NCBI GenBank assembly: GCA_004298615.1
Contig: SCPX01000059.1
Span: forward strand, 1 to 52,638
Direction of reading: 5' to 3'
DNA: 52,638 bases
Origin: Patescibacteria group bacterium
GTDB taxonomy: Bacteria > Patescibacteriota > Patescibacteriia > SCPX01
Shown here: positions 37,591 through 47,762 of the stretch, in pieces
Layout of the letters: each line of letters starts with the position of its first letter
How positions within the stretch are numbered: position 1 is the stretch's first letter
Made by a program: the position numbers and the translations under genes
Notes under the pieces: model-generated
What the model saw: the letters and a program-made list of their open reading frames with translations, nothing else
Database searches by the model: none
Told to the model about the DNA's origin: nothing

Positions 37591-38700
37591 TTATATCCCC
37601 GATTTGGTTCGATTGTGATCCTTACATAACATTTGGCAATTCTCTGCAACCGTTTTTCCGCCTTCATGCCAAGGTTTAATATGATCGGCTTCCATTTCGG
37701 AAATATCCCATTGTTTTTTGTCTTTTTTCTGCTTTTTACAAAATGGACAAATGCCATTTTGTCGCTCGTACGCTTCGCGCTTCATTTTGTCTGTAAAGGC
37801 GCGAATTGAAAGGTGTCTTTCTTGCCCGGTCAAAACATACGGATAAATACCGGACTTTTTGGTAACATCTTCGTCTTGCATTAACTCTTTAACTTCGGCT
37901 TCCAGTTTTGTGGCATTTAACTTCTCATTTTTGAATTGGTTGCATAACTCACCCCAACTCACGCTCGCCATTTCTTTTCGATAACTGGGAAAGGTTTTTC
38001 GCACCCAAGCGATTACATCTTGGAAATAATTCCACAGCTCATCAGCTTTTTTGTCGTGCTGATGTTTGGCCATATAATCTTCTATCTTGCCGTCGTTGAT
38101 CCACGAAAGCGCGGTCTCTAAATACTCTTGCCTGATTGGCGAACCACTGACTAATTGTCCGCCGTCGTTTGCCAAAAGATATGCCGCGCAATGTGTTTTG
38201 CTAAACTTTAGTTTCGCGTCGCTCAACCACGGCCCAGTATAGACCGCATTACGGATTTCTTGGTCGGTCAATTTTTCTCCGGCAATGTTAATAATTCTAA
38301 ACCAGTCCAGCCGCTCTTTGTCTGTGCCTTCGCAGAAGTAAATCATCAGTTCATAATCCAAAATCTGTTTTTGTTCTTCGTCGGTTAGATTATGAAAAAA
38401 GCGGTCGTTCAACGAAAAATCGCCATTCACATATTGCCCGATGCTAATAGTGCGCTGTTGGCCGTCCAGTACTTCATAGCCGCCATCTTCTCTGATCATC
38501 CAATACATCACATTCAGCGGAAAGCTGTTTTTGATTGTTTCTATCACGGCATTGCGTTGCTTTTCCTTGTACACAAACTCACGCTGATATTTTGGACGAA
38601 TATCAAGTTTGCCGTCGTAAGCCACAACGCCCTCCTCGGCGCCATCTTTATAGCCAACTATTACTTTGCGGATTGTAATTTTATGCAGATCAATTTTCAT
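37591..38700 (-). CDS. DUF262 + HNH endonuclease (GmrSD-like)
   Basis: YEVLDGQQRTISIGQY DUF262 motif; C-terminal CPFCKKQ...EADHIKPWHEGGKT...NCQMLCKDHNRTK HNH. Confidence 0.85.
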   Translation of the reverse strand: MKIDLHKITIRKVIVGYKDGAEEGVVAYDGKLDIRPKYQREFVYKEKQRNAVIETIKNSFPLNVMYWMIREDGGYEVLDGQQRTISIGQYVNGDFSLNDRFFHNLTDEEQKQILDYELMIYFCEGTDKERLDWFRIINIAGEKLTDQEIRNAVYTGPWLSDAKLKFSKTHCAAYLLANDGGQLVSGSPIRQEYLETALSWINDGKIEDYMAKHQHDKKADELWNYFQDVIAWVRKTFPSYRKEMASVSWGELCNQFKNEKLNATKLEAEVKELMQDEDVTKKSGIYPYVLTGQERHLSIRAFTDKMKREAYERQNGICPFCKKQKKDKKQWDISEMEADHIKPWHEGGKTVAENCQMLCKDHNRTKSGI

Positions 38701-38701
38701 A

Positions 38702-39733
38702 TTATTTTTTAACTTTCTTATTTTTTACAATAATTCTAAAATAGGTATATTTGCCATTTATTGATAAATCTTTATTATCATTGCCTTTTCTAAATCTTAC
38801 AATTTTAAACTGTTCAGGATTATATTTATCGATAAAAGTAATTGGTACGCCGATATATCCAGCATAATCATAAGGAATATCTGTGTATTTGTTTACATTA
38901 ATTGCATCATAATTATCATATTTTGGGTACTCTTCGGGTTTATATTTTTTATAAAGAGTAATGTCTTGCTTATGTTTTTCAACTTCAAGATTTGTAAATC
39001 AACACGATGTTGAAACTCGCGCAATTTTTTTGCCACTTTTGTCAATATGATGAAAATGTTCCCAATCATCTGGCACTACAAAAAACATACCAACATTAAA
39101 ATTGGTGTAGCCTGTGCGAAATTTATCTTCTTTAATTAATTTAAAAATCTCTTTATAAGTTAGAGAATTCGTGTTGCCTATAATCAAAAACTTTTTTTCA
39201 TATTCCACAAGCTGAGCGACGTATTCACGAAATAGAGAAAATGGTGGATTGGTCACGACGATATTTGCCTCCTTTAGTAATTCAATACATTCCTTGCTAC
39301 GAAAATCGCCGTTACCGCGCAGGGAGGTTGCGGTGTTTCTGTCGTGCTTTAACAGATACTCTACATCGTCAATGTTAACTGCGCCGTCGCCGTCGGTATC
39401 CGGTACTTCTTTGATTTCTATTTTAAACGGCTCTTTGCCCGATGGTTTTAGCCCCTCTACTTCAAACAACGGAAGCTGTCCACCGACAATCGGCGATTTT
39501 ACATAACTCGTCGTGATGAGTTTCTTCAATCCAAGCGCATTGAAATTAGCGGCAAAGTATTTGAAAAAATTGCTCTCAAATGGATCATCGCAATTACAAT
39601 AGACAACCTTGCCCCGAAATTGGTCCTTGTAATGTTTAAGTTCGTTTTCAATATCAACAAGCTGGGTATAAAACTCGTCTTTCTTCGCTTGGCTTGCCTT
39701 ATGTAAATTTTTATTTAAAGATTTGGTTTTCAT
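38702..39733 (-). pseudogene. EcoRI-type adenine-specific DNA methyltransferase with one in-frame TGA (38999-39001)
   Basis: NPPF motif (VVTNPPFSLFREYV); frame continues after TGA as FTNLEVEKHKQDITLYKKYKPEEYPKYDNYDAINVNKYTDIPYDYAGYIGVPITFIDKYNPEQF... Confidence 0.8.
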
Positions 39734-39830
39734 AAAATTATTTAAATAATTTAGCCACCTCGCAATTATGCCGCATTGGCATAAACGGGGCGAGCCGGTG
39801 AGTTCTAGTATTTTCTTTTATTTACTATAC

Positions 39831-39861
39831 TAAAAATCCACCCGAAATTCAAGCGGATTTG
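39831..39861 (+). repeat. 31 bp direct repeat, copy 1
   Basis: AAAAATCCACCCGAAATTCAAGCGGATTTGA; 27/31 identical to copy 2. Confidence 0.75.
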
Positions 39862-39871
39862 ATAATATAAA

Positions 39872-39896
39872 ACCCGCAAGCGTGAGATGCCTGCGG
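39872..39896 (-). terminator. Terminator for 39924 gene
   Basis: CCCGCA...TGCGGG then TTTTATATT on minus strand. Confidence 0.6.
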
Positions 39897-39923
39897 GCGA
39901 AGCGTTGGGTCTGAAAATCGGCA

Positions 39924-40457
39924 TTAGAGCAAGCCGGCTAATCGATCGTAGAGATCGGGCAGCTTTTCGATTCGGTCCCATTTGTTTTCACGCATAATAT
40001 TGAGAATATTTTCCGCGAGAAAAAAGATAATGAGTCTGGCCGCCTCTTCATAGCTCATAACGCGCTTGATTTTATAATTTACACCGTCCCAATCCAAAAC
40101 GCGGTCAATGCCGAACACAAGTTCGTGCATCAGATTGGATTTGTTAAGCGAGGCAATAAAATCAGTCGCGTCAAGAAGCGGCGGCACTTTTTTCAAAAAC
40201 AAACTGGTATCGCTCACGGTGAAGCAGTCATCAGGCACGCCGTCTATTGCAGTCCCATGGGCCATCATATTGGCGTATAAGATATCGCCTTCATCGTCGT
40301 CGTACTCAAAATCGGCTTCTCTCAATATTCTCTTTGAAGCTTTTTGCGCGAATTCTAAAATGATATTCGCCTTGTGTTTCGATCGTTCTACGGCGCTTGT
40401 GTCTTTTGGTATACTTCGAAGCTCGGATATTAAATAGCTGATTGTCTGACTTATCAT
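39924..40457 (-). CDS. Hypothetical protein
   Basis: 177 aa ORF with promoter (TTGACA-17-TAATAT at ~40566-40588) and terminator. Confidence 0.65.
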   Translation of the reverse strand: MISQTISYLISELRSIPKDTSAVERSKHKANIILEFAQKASKRILREADFEYDDDEGDILYANMMAHGTAIDGVPDDCFTVSDTSLFLKKVPPLLDATDFIASLNKSNLMHELVFGIDRVLDWDGVNYKIKRVMSYEEAARLIIFFLAENILNIMRENKWDRIEKLPDLYDRLAGLL

Positions 40458-40593
40458 GTCTTTCCCCTTTCATGTTTGTCGGTTTATTGTGTGTTTTTCT
40501 ACTCCCCAATTATCAAAAAATGATTGATTTGCAAAATTTAAAGAACTGTCCATTACCTGCATATTAGTATGTTTGTCCGCAGCTGTCAATATG

Positions 40594-40624
40594 AAAAATC
40601 CACTCCGGATTCAAGCGGATTTGA
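40594..40624 (+). repeat. 31 bp direct repeat, copy 2
   Basis: AAAAATCCACTCCGGATTCAAGCGGATTTGA. Confidence 0.75.
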
Positions 40625-40690
40625 GAGTTGACAAAGAGGCGTTTTGTACAGCGCCTCGCTTTTTTTTGAAATCGCGCAATCCTTGCCGCA

Positions 40691-42493
40691 TTACTCGCCC
40701 AAGAATTCTCCGGATTGATGTCCCCATAATTCGGCATAAAGGCCTTTTTGCTTAATTAGATCATCGTGAGCGCCGTCTTGGATGATTTTCCCTTCTTTCA
40801 GGACAATGATTCTGTCCAGATGTTTTATGGTGGAAAGACGGTGCGCGATCACCAATACTGTTTTATTCTTCATTAATTCCAGTAAGCTTTCCTGAATGTA
40901 TTTTTCAGACTCCGAATCCAGAGAGCTCGTCGCTTCGTCCAGCAGCAATATTGAGGATTTTTTAAGCAACGCGCGGGCGATGGCGACGCGTTGCCTTTGC
41001 CCGCCGCTTAATTTAATGCCGCGCTCGCCCACCAGAGTCTGATAGCCGTGCGGCAATTTGGTTATGAATTCATCGGCATGCGCCAATTTGGCGGCTCGGA
41101 CGACATCGGCTTCCGATGCGCCGTCATTTCCATACGAAATATTTTCAAACAATGATCGGTGGAAAAGCAAAGGCTCCTGCGGCACATAAGCGATCGCGTC
41201 TCGCAAAGATGATTGGGTAATCTTGCTGATATCCTGGCCGTCTATGGCGATTTCGCCGGACTGCAAGTCAATAAACCGCAAAAGAAGTTTTACGATTGTC
41301 GTTTTGCCGCCGCCCGAAGACCCGACCAGACCGACTTTTTGCCGGCTTTTGATATCCAGATTGAATTTGTTCAAAAAAAGATTTTTCTCGTCCTGATCGC
41401 CGTCATTGTATTTGAAATTCACTTGATTGAATCGGATATCGGCATCGGTGATTTGTAGATGGCGCGCATCCGGAGCGTTTTGGACAAGAGGCGGACTGAT
41501 CAGCAATTGAGTGAATTCGGACGCTTCGCTGATGGATGATTCAATATTCCTGTAGACTTTATTAATTTCCCAAAATATTCTCGTGATCAGAGAATAATAT
41601 GAGAAGACGACAACGATTACTCCGGCCGGAAGTCCCAACCATTGCGTAAAAAAGACAGCCGCTATCAATCCCGTAACATTGGTTATAACATAAATCGGCG
41701 AAATAATCGTATCAAATTTGAGATTTTGAAAATCCGCCGCCTTTTTATATTTATCGGCATAGTCATTTGCGTAATTGCCGTAAATAGCGGACTCTTGCTT
41801 TTCTTTGGCAAACGATTTGACGGCCAAAATATTAGTCAGAGAATCGGACAATCGGCCGACCATCCGGCTTCCGGCTTCGTGGCGCATCGCGACCAATTTT
41901 GAGCGCCGGCGGACAATCGGAAGAGCAATGGCTATTGTCAGAGCAATCCAAAAAATCAATACGAAAGGAATCCAAGGGGAATATGTCCATAAAATCACAA
42001 CCGCGAATATAATCGGAAAAATATTGGTGGTGATATTGAAAAGCATGGTATCGGAAAATATTTCAAAACTCCGAGAAAACGCCATAGCTTTTTTGCTCAA
42101 TGAGCCCACGAAATTATTGGCGTAGAAATCATAATCGCGCTCCACCAGCCTTCGGAAAGCCGTTTTGCACAAATTATTTATCCCCCGCGCTTCCAGCTTG
42201 ATGAGATAATGGAGTCCGATACGCCAAAGAATTTCTCCAAAAAGCCACGATCCGCCGAGGAGCGCGATATAGACGCCGGCCGTGCTTAGCGAGATTTCAT
42301 TTTGCTCAATGAAAATATTTATAATCTTCGCCACAATCAAAGGCGGCACAAAAAATACGAATATTGAGCCGATGGCCGGAGTAAAAAATGCGGCGATTGC
42401 GATCCGGGGATGAGTCCGGTATTGCCGCCAATAATCGCTCAAGACCTGATTTACGGATTGGCGGGTAATGATTTGTTTGTTCATACTAAGCAT
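40691..42493 (-). CDS. ABC transporter, fused TM-ATPase exporter
   Basis: VGSSGGGKTTIVKLLLRF, LSGGQRQRVAIARALL, ILLLDEATSSLD. Confidence 0.93.
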   Translation of the reverse strand: MLSMNKQIITRQSVNQVLSDYWRQYRTHPRIAIAAFFTPAIGSIFVFFVPPLIVAKIINIFIEQNEISLSTAGVYIALLGGSWLFGEILWRIGLHYLIKLEARGINNLCKTAFRRLVERDYDFYANNFVGSLSKKAMAFSRSFEIFSDTMLFNITTNIFPIIFAVVILWTYSPWIPFVLIFWIALTIAIALPIVRRRSKLVAMRHEAGSRMVGRLSDSLTNILAVKSFAKEKQESAIYGNYANDYADKYKKAADFQNLKFDTIISPIYVITNVTGLIAAVFFTQWLGLPAGVIVVVFSYYSLITRIFWEINKVYRNIESSISEASEFTQLLISPPLVQNAPDARHLQITDADIRFNQVNFKYNDGDQDEKNLFLNKFNLDIKSRQKVGLVGSSGGGKTTIVKLLLRFIDLQSGEIAIDGQDISKITQSSLRDAIAYVPQEPLLFHRSLFENISYGNDGASEADVVRAAKLAHADEFITKLPHGYQTLVGERGIKLSGGQRQRVAIARALLKKSSILLLDEATSSLDSESEKYIQESLLELMKNKTVLVIAHRLSTIKHLDRIIVLKEGKIIQDGAHDDLIKQKGLYAELWGHQSGEFLGE

Positions 42494-42597
42494 GACTTAA
42501 TCGCTGAAAATCAAATATAGCAAAAAATCGCTTTAAATTCAAGCATTGAGATTGATTCTTCGCGGAAATTGGTATATAATTTCCCTATTGTTTTTCT

Positions 42598-43995
42598 ATG
42601 AAATTTTACAATACTCTGACGCGGAAAAAACAAATTTTTAGACCACTGAATAAATCAATGGTTGGATTTTATTCGTGCGGACCGACTATTTACAATCACG
42701 CGCATATCGGAAATTTGCGCGCTATGATTTTTTACGATTTGCTGAAAAGGACGCTTTTGTGCGGCGGATTCAAAGTCAAACACATAATGAATATTACGGA
42801 TGTGGAAGACAAGACAATCCGCGGCGCGCGCGAAATGGGCATTTCCTTGGAAAGTTTTACTGGTGCTTATGACAAATCTTTCAAGCAAAATTTGAAAGAT
42901 CTTAATATTCTCGCGCCCGACCATTATCCTTATGCCACGAATTACATCAATGAAATCATTGATTTGATTAAGAAGCTTTTGGAAAAAGGATTGGCGTATC
43001 AAGGAAAAGATGAATCCATTTATTTTGATATTTCAAAGTTTAAAAAATATGGAAAGCTGTCTCGCTTGAAATCCAGAACAATTAAGGAAGGCGCGCGCGT
43101 AGCGCTGGACGAATACGGCAAAGAGCAAGCGTCCGATTTTGTGCTGTGGAAAGCCTGGAAGCCGGAAGACGGCGATGTTTTCTGGCATTCGCCTTGGGGA
43201 AAGGGACGGCCCGGCTGGCACATTGAATGTTCGGCGATGGCGCTCAAAAATCTCGGACAAAGCTTTGATATTCACGCCGGCGCGGTAGACCTCATATTCC
43301 CCCACCACGAAAACGAGATCGCTCAAAGCGAAGGCGCGACCGGAAAGCCGTTCGTAAAATATTGGCTTCATCTTGAGCATTTGCTTATTAATAAACAAAA
43401 AATGTCAAAGTCGTTCAAAAACGATTTCAAGCTGAACGATATTATTGAGCGCGGATTCAATCCCCTGGCTTTCCGCTATCTTTGCCTTACCGCGCATTAC
43501 CGCGCCAAGCTGAATTTCACTTGGGAGTCGCTCAAAGGAGCCGAGGAATCGCTTAATAATCTTTATGATTTCGTTAACGACGAGAATAGTCAAGGAATTG
43601 ACAAAAAAGATGTTACTAAAGAAGTTAAAAAAATAGCCGCGCTTAAAAACGAATTTAAAAAAGCGCTGGACGATGATCTGGGCACCCCTCGCGCTTTAGC
43701 GGTCGCTTGGAAGTCCGTACATTTGGCTAATAAAAAGGAGATTTCAAAAAAGGCCGCCCGGGATCTGCTTTTTGATTTTGACCGAGTCTTCGGCCTCGGG
43801 CTCGCCGATCAGATAAAAAGCAAAAAAGAAGATATTCCGGAACAAGCGAAAAAATTGGCGGTTGACAGAGAACAAGCGAGAATTGAAAAAAATTTCGCCA
43901 AAGCGGATGAGATCCGGCGGCGACTTTTGAATGAATTTAAATTGCAAATTGAAGACACGCCGTCGGGCGCCAAATTAAAAAAAATAACAAACTAG
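42598..43995 (+). CDS. cysS: Cysteinyl-tRNA synthetase
   Basis: CGPTIYNHAHIGNLR, WHIECSAMA, KMSKS. Confidence 0.95.
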   Translation: MKFYNTLTRKKQIFRPLNKSMVGFYSCGPTIYNHAHIGNLRAMIFYDLLKRTLLCGGFKVKHIMNITDVEDKTIRGAREMGISLESFTGAYDKSFKQNLKDLNILAPDHYPYATNYINEIIDLIKKLLEKGLAYQGKDESIYFDISKFKKYGKLSRLKSRTIKEGARVALDEYGKEQASDFVLWKAWKPEDGDVFWHSPWGKGRPGWHIECSAMALKNLGQSFDIHAGAVDLIFPHHENEIAQSEGATGKPFVKYWLHLEHLLINKQKMSKSFKNDFKLNDIIERGFNPLAFRYLCLTAHYRAKLNFTWESLKGAEESLNNLYDFVNDENSQGIDKKDVTKEVKKIAALKNEFKKALDDDLGTPRALAVAWKSVHLANKKEISKKAARDLLFDFDRVFGLGLADQIKSKKEDIPEQAKKLAVDREQARIEKNFAKADEIRRRLLNEFKLQIEDTPSGAKLKKITN

Positions 43996-44000
43996 CGATT

Positions 44001-44429
44001 ATGATAAAGTTCTTCAATAAAATGCTTCGCAAGTCCTTTGATTATTCTTTATATTTGCTTACCCTGGCGTTTGTAAGCACAATTTTGATAGTGCGAACAT
44101 TGGTTTGGTCCGTTGAATCCCAGCACTTTCCGAATGAAATATATTTATTCATAGGCAATACGCACATCCACCACTATACTTATGGCTTTCTCATTATCAG
44201 TCTGGCGGTGATAATGATCAGCGTTATGCGCGAACTTAACCAAGTGATGCGTAATTTCTTGGCGCTTCTTTTTGGCGTCGGTTTGGCGCTGATTACCGAT
44301 GAATTCGGAATGTGGGTCGCTTTTAATAAAGACTATTGGAATCTGACAAGCAAGTTAGCGATTTTTTTAACTATCGCTATACTCTTGATCGCTTCCTGGA
44401 TACTAAGCATAAAAGAAAAAAGGCGATAG
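44001..44429 (+). CDS. Small integral membrane protein
   Basis: 142 aa, 4 TM-like segments, HIHHYTYG motif. Confidence 0.6.
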   Translation: MIKFFNKMLRKSFDYSLYLLTLAFVSTILIVRTLVWSVESQHFPNEIYLFIGNTHIHHYTYGFLIISLAVIMISVMRELNQVMRNFLALLFGVGLALITDEFGMWVAFNKDYWNLTSKLAIFLTIAILLIASWILSIKEKRR

Positions 44430-44430
44430 T

Positions 44431-46398
44431 TTATTTAGGCGGCGCGGCTTCGTTTTTCAATTTAAAATATTCATCAAAAATATCGCGGGCCACCGGCAAG
44501 GCCGAAACATATCCTTCCCCGCCATTCTCTACCATCACCGCGACCGCGATTTCCGGATCGGAATAAGGCGCAAAAGCGATAAACCAGCCGTGCGGATTGC
44601 CGCTCGGGGCTTCAGCCGTTCCGGTCTTGGCGGCCGCCTCGTACGATTCGCCGCTTAGAGCCCTTCCGCTGCCGGAGAGCACGGTCTGCCGCATTCCTTG
44701 GCGGACCGTATCAAGAGCCGAAGCATTGACAGATATTTTTTCCGGCTCTATTTGCCGGTTCATTTCAATTATTTTGCCGGCGCGCTGATCCAAATATCCT
44801 TTCACCAAATGCGGCTGGTAAATAATGCCGCCATTGGCAATGGCGGCTGTCACTAAAGCCATTTGCAAGGGCGTCACCAATAAGTCGCCCTGTCCGATTG
44901 AGAGATGATAAGTGTCGCCAATGTACCATTTTTCTTTTTTTACGGTTCTTTTCCAGGAAGGATCGGGTACCAGCCCGGCCGCTTCGCCCGGCACATCAAT
45001 TCCGGTTTTCTCTCCCAGGCCGAAAAGCTTCATATACGATCCGAGTTTTTCTACGCCTAATCCTTTGAAATTATCATAACCGCCGCCCACGGTGTAAAAA
45101 AATGTATTCACCGATTCGGCAATGGCTTTTTTGACATCAGTTAATCCGTGACCGCCAGCTTTCCAATCAGGAAAAAATGACGAGCCGATTCTCAATCCAC
45201 CGACGCTTAAGATAGTCGTCTTTGGCGTGATTATTCCCTCATTCAAAGCGGCCGCCGCTACCAACGGCTTGATTGTGGAACCGGACGGATAAATCCCGGA
45301 AATGGCGCGAAAAAGCAAAGGACGATCAGGACTTTGAAATAAATATGCCCGATCCTGTTCGGTTAGTCCCGTAATAAAGCTGTTATTATCGTAAGACGGC
45401 AGATTTGCCAAAGCAATTATCTCGCCGTTTTTGGGATTCAGCGCTACTGCCGATCCGGCTTTGGCGCCGACTTTCTTAATGCTGCCACTTAATGATTCAA
45501 AAGCCTTTTTCTGGACGCGCGCGTCAATCGAGGTGATTAAATCCTTGCCGGCCAGCGCCAGAGTTTCGGAAATTACTTTTTGCTCCCTTCCCATTGAATC
45601 AACTTCAATCCTTTTCCAGCCGTAAAGGCCGCGCAGATCATTTTCATAAACATATTCCAATCCGGATTTTCCAATGGAATCGGATTTCAGGTATCCGGAT
45701 TCCGCGGGCGCGTGCGGCAGTCTGTCCCATTCAGTCTGACTTAATTTTCCGATATAGCCGACAGAATGCGAAATAACTTCTTTTTCCGGATAATTCCGGC
45801 GTGCGGCGGGCAATACTTCCATGCCAGAAAAAGATCCCAAATTTTCCATCAGACTCAAAGCCGCTTGATGGCTCACTTCTTCCAGTAATACCACTGATTG
45901 GTACGACATTCGGATTTCATCTTTTTCAAAAATCTTTTCCAGCCGACCGAGAATTTCTTCTTTCGGCACTGCCAAAATGGATGATAATCTTTCAGCTGTT
46001 TCGGCGAATTTTTCCTTTTCCGGAAAATCTCCCGGAATGACAATCACTTGCTCCGCCGGAATATTTTTTGCCAATGGGATGAGATTGATATCCAGAATTT
46101 CTCCGCGTCTGGCCGGAATCACTATTTCCCTGATGCGGTTTCCTTCGGCAATGGCACGCCATTTATTTCCCTCTATAATTTGAAGTTGGGCCGTGCGAAA
46201 AATTATCGCGCCCAAAGCAATGGCGACGGCCGCAAAAACAATAATAAACCGCGAAAGGCGTACGGTTTTTGAGATGGGCTGGCGCGAATTGTGCTCCCAG
46301 ACCACATCTTCGGCTTGCACCTCGTGCCGCATCAATTTCATTTTCGTGCGTAGAGATTCTCCGATAAAATCTTCAAAAAATTTATTCTTTGATGCCAT
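44431..46398 (-). CDS. mrdA: Penicillin-binding protein 2
   Basis: SGIYPSGSTIKPLVA (SxxK), SVN, KTGTAEAP; adjacent to mreDCB. Confidence 0.92.
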   Translation of the reverse strand: MASKNKFFEDFIGESLRTKMKLMRHEVQAEDVVWEHNSRQPISKTVRLSRFIIVFAAVAIALGAIIFRTAQLQIIEGNKWRAIAEGNRIREIVIPARRGEILDINLIPLAKNIPAEQVIVIPGDFPEKEKFAETAERLSSILAVPKEEILGRLEKIFEKDEIRMSYQSVVLLEEVSHQAALSLMENLGSFSGMEVLPAARRNYPEKEVISHSVGYIGKLSQTEWDRLPHAPAESGYLKSDSIGKSGLEYVYENDLRGLYGWKRIEVDSMGREQKVISETLALAGKDLITSIDARVQKKAFESLSGSIKKVGAKAGSAVALNPKNGEIIALANLPSYDNNSFITGLTEQDRAYLFQSPDRPLLFRAISGIYPSGSTIKPLVAAAALNEGIITPKTTILSVGGLRIGSSFFPDWKAGGHGLTDVKKAIAESVNTFFYTVGGGYDNFKGLGVEKLGSYMKLFGLGEKTGIDVPGEAAGLVPDPSWKRTVKKEKWYIGDTYHLSIGQGDLLVTPLQMALVTAAIANGGIIYQPHLVKGYLDQRAGKIIEMNRQIEPEKISVNASALDTVRQGMRQTVLSGSGRALSGESYEAAAKTGTAEAPSGNPHGWFIAFAPYSDPEIAVAVMVENGGEGYVSALPVARDIFDEYFKLKNEAAPPK

Positions 46399-46407
46399 AA
46401 CCCGAAT

Positions 46408-46941
46408 TTAACGAAAAATAAAAAATCTCTCAAACAACCGCTTTTTGGCCGCGTTATGCGCCCATAAGAATAGCAGCGATAAAATTATGTTGCAAAGAAC
46501 AACGATCGGAAATATCCGGATATCAGAGAGATCGTAGACGGTTTGAGTAAAATCGGAAATCAGATTCCCCGACAATGCCGACAAAATTATCAAAGACAGG
46601 CGGTAAACGGCCGTAGCGCCGGCAATGTTTAAAATAAAAGCGGCCCAGCGATTCAATTTCAAAAGCTGATTTTTCAAAAGGTACGCGGAAAAAAGCGACG
46701 CAAAAAGAGCGGCCATCTGAATGCCCGGATCGATATTTGAGAGCATTTCTAAATATAATCCGGCGACCAAGGTCAGCCCGGCAATAAATGCCGTTTTTTT
46801 ATTGAGAAAAATCAATACGCTGAAAAAAATTACGGCTGCGTCCCACAGGCGCGGCGGTAAAAAAATCGCGGCAACCGCAAAAAGGACGGAAAAAAATACA
46901 AACGCCATTATATTTAAAATAAATTTCCGCATAAATTTCAA
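46408..46941 (-). CDS. mreD: Rod shape-determining protein MreD-like
   Basis: Multi-TM 177 aa between mreC and mrdA. Confidence 0.7.
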   Translation of the reverse strand: MKFMRKFILNIMAFVFFSVLFAVAAIFLPPRLWDAAVIFFSVLIFLNKKTAFIAGLTLVAGLYLEMLSNIDPGIQMAALFASLFSAYLLKNQLLKLNRWAAFILNIAGATAVYRLSLIILSALSGNLISDFTQTVYDLSDIRIFPIVVLCNIILSLLFLWAHNAAKKRLFERFFIFR

Positions 46942-47750
46942 TAAACCATTACCGTATCAAAGTCAAAAAAACGAACCAGCGGATCAACTGATGCTTCTTG
47001 GAAAAGATCGCGCGCCGATGTCTCAATGCGGCGAATCGTGCCGATAGGGAAAATCAATGTCGGATTATCGGCCTTGGGCCTCGTCGCGATGATATCGCCG
47101 GCGGCGATTTTATCGGATTGAGGGATAAATTTCAATTTGAGCGACGTGCCGTGCGAGCCTTCGATTATTCCTTCCGGCCGCATGGCCGTCAAATCATTTG
47201 CTGAAGCGCTTTGGCTGATGGCCGCGATGCGAAAACGGGAATCGGTAATAATCATCACTTTGGCTGACGCTTCCAGGACTTGAGTGACGCGACCGACCAA
47301 AGCGCCGCCGGGCGAAACCACAAAATCATCAACCGCTACATTGTCCCGCCTTCCTTTATTTATGATGAAATCGCTTGAAAAAATCGTGCCGCTTCGGAAA
47401 ATCTTGGCCAGCGACTTGGGAGATTCCTTATCCTTGGCGTATTGCAAAATTTTTCTCAATTCTTCATTTTCCCGCTCCAAAGCGCCAAGCCGGGTATTGT
47501 CGTATGTCATTTTTTCAATCCGCTCCTGAAGCTTTGCCGCCTCTTGGCGGAAACGCGCTCCGGAGAATATTCCATCCGCAAACCTCTGCCCTTCAATAAA
47601 CGCTCGCTGAAAAGGCTCTAGAAAAGAAAAAATATATGACGATTGGACTGATTCTAACAACTTAATTTTAAAAGGATTGAAAATAAAAAAAATCAGGAGC
47701 AATGCTCCCCCGATAAGCCAGATTGAGACTTTTTTAAATCTGCGCGCCAT
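46938..47750 (-). CDS. mreC: Rod shape-determining protein MreC
   Basis: N-term TM, coiled coil, beta domain; synteny. Confidence 0.88.
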   Translation of the reverse strand: MARRFKKVSIWLIGGALLLIFFIFNPFKIKLLESVQSSYIFSFLEPFQRAFIEGQRFADGIFSGARFRQEAAKLQERIEKMTYDNTRLGALERENEELRKILQYAKDKESPKSLAKIFRSGTIFSSDFIINKGRRDNVAVDDFVVSPGGALVGRVTQVLEASAKVMIITDSRFRIAAISQSASANDLTAMRPEGIIEGSHGTSLKLKFIPQSDKIAAGDIIATRPKADNPTLIFPIGTIRRIETSARDLFQEASVDPLVRFFDFDTVMVY

Positions 47751-47762
47751 AATGCGTTTCGT

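Noticed and set aside
37042-39733. Alternative genetic code (UGA=Trp or Gly) as explanation for the in-frame stop codons
   Set aside because: fmt and murJ end at TGA, Trp residues use TGG, and the second interrupted gene has TAA rather than TGA.
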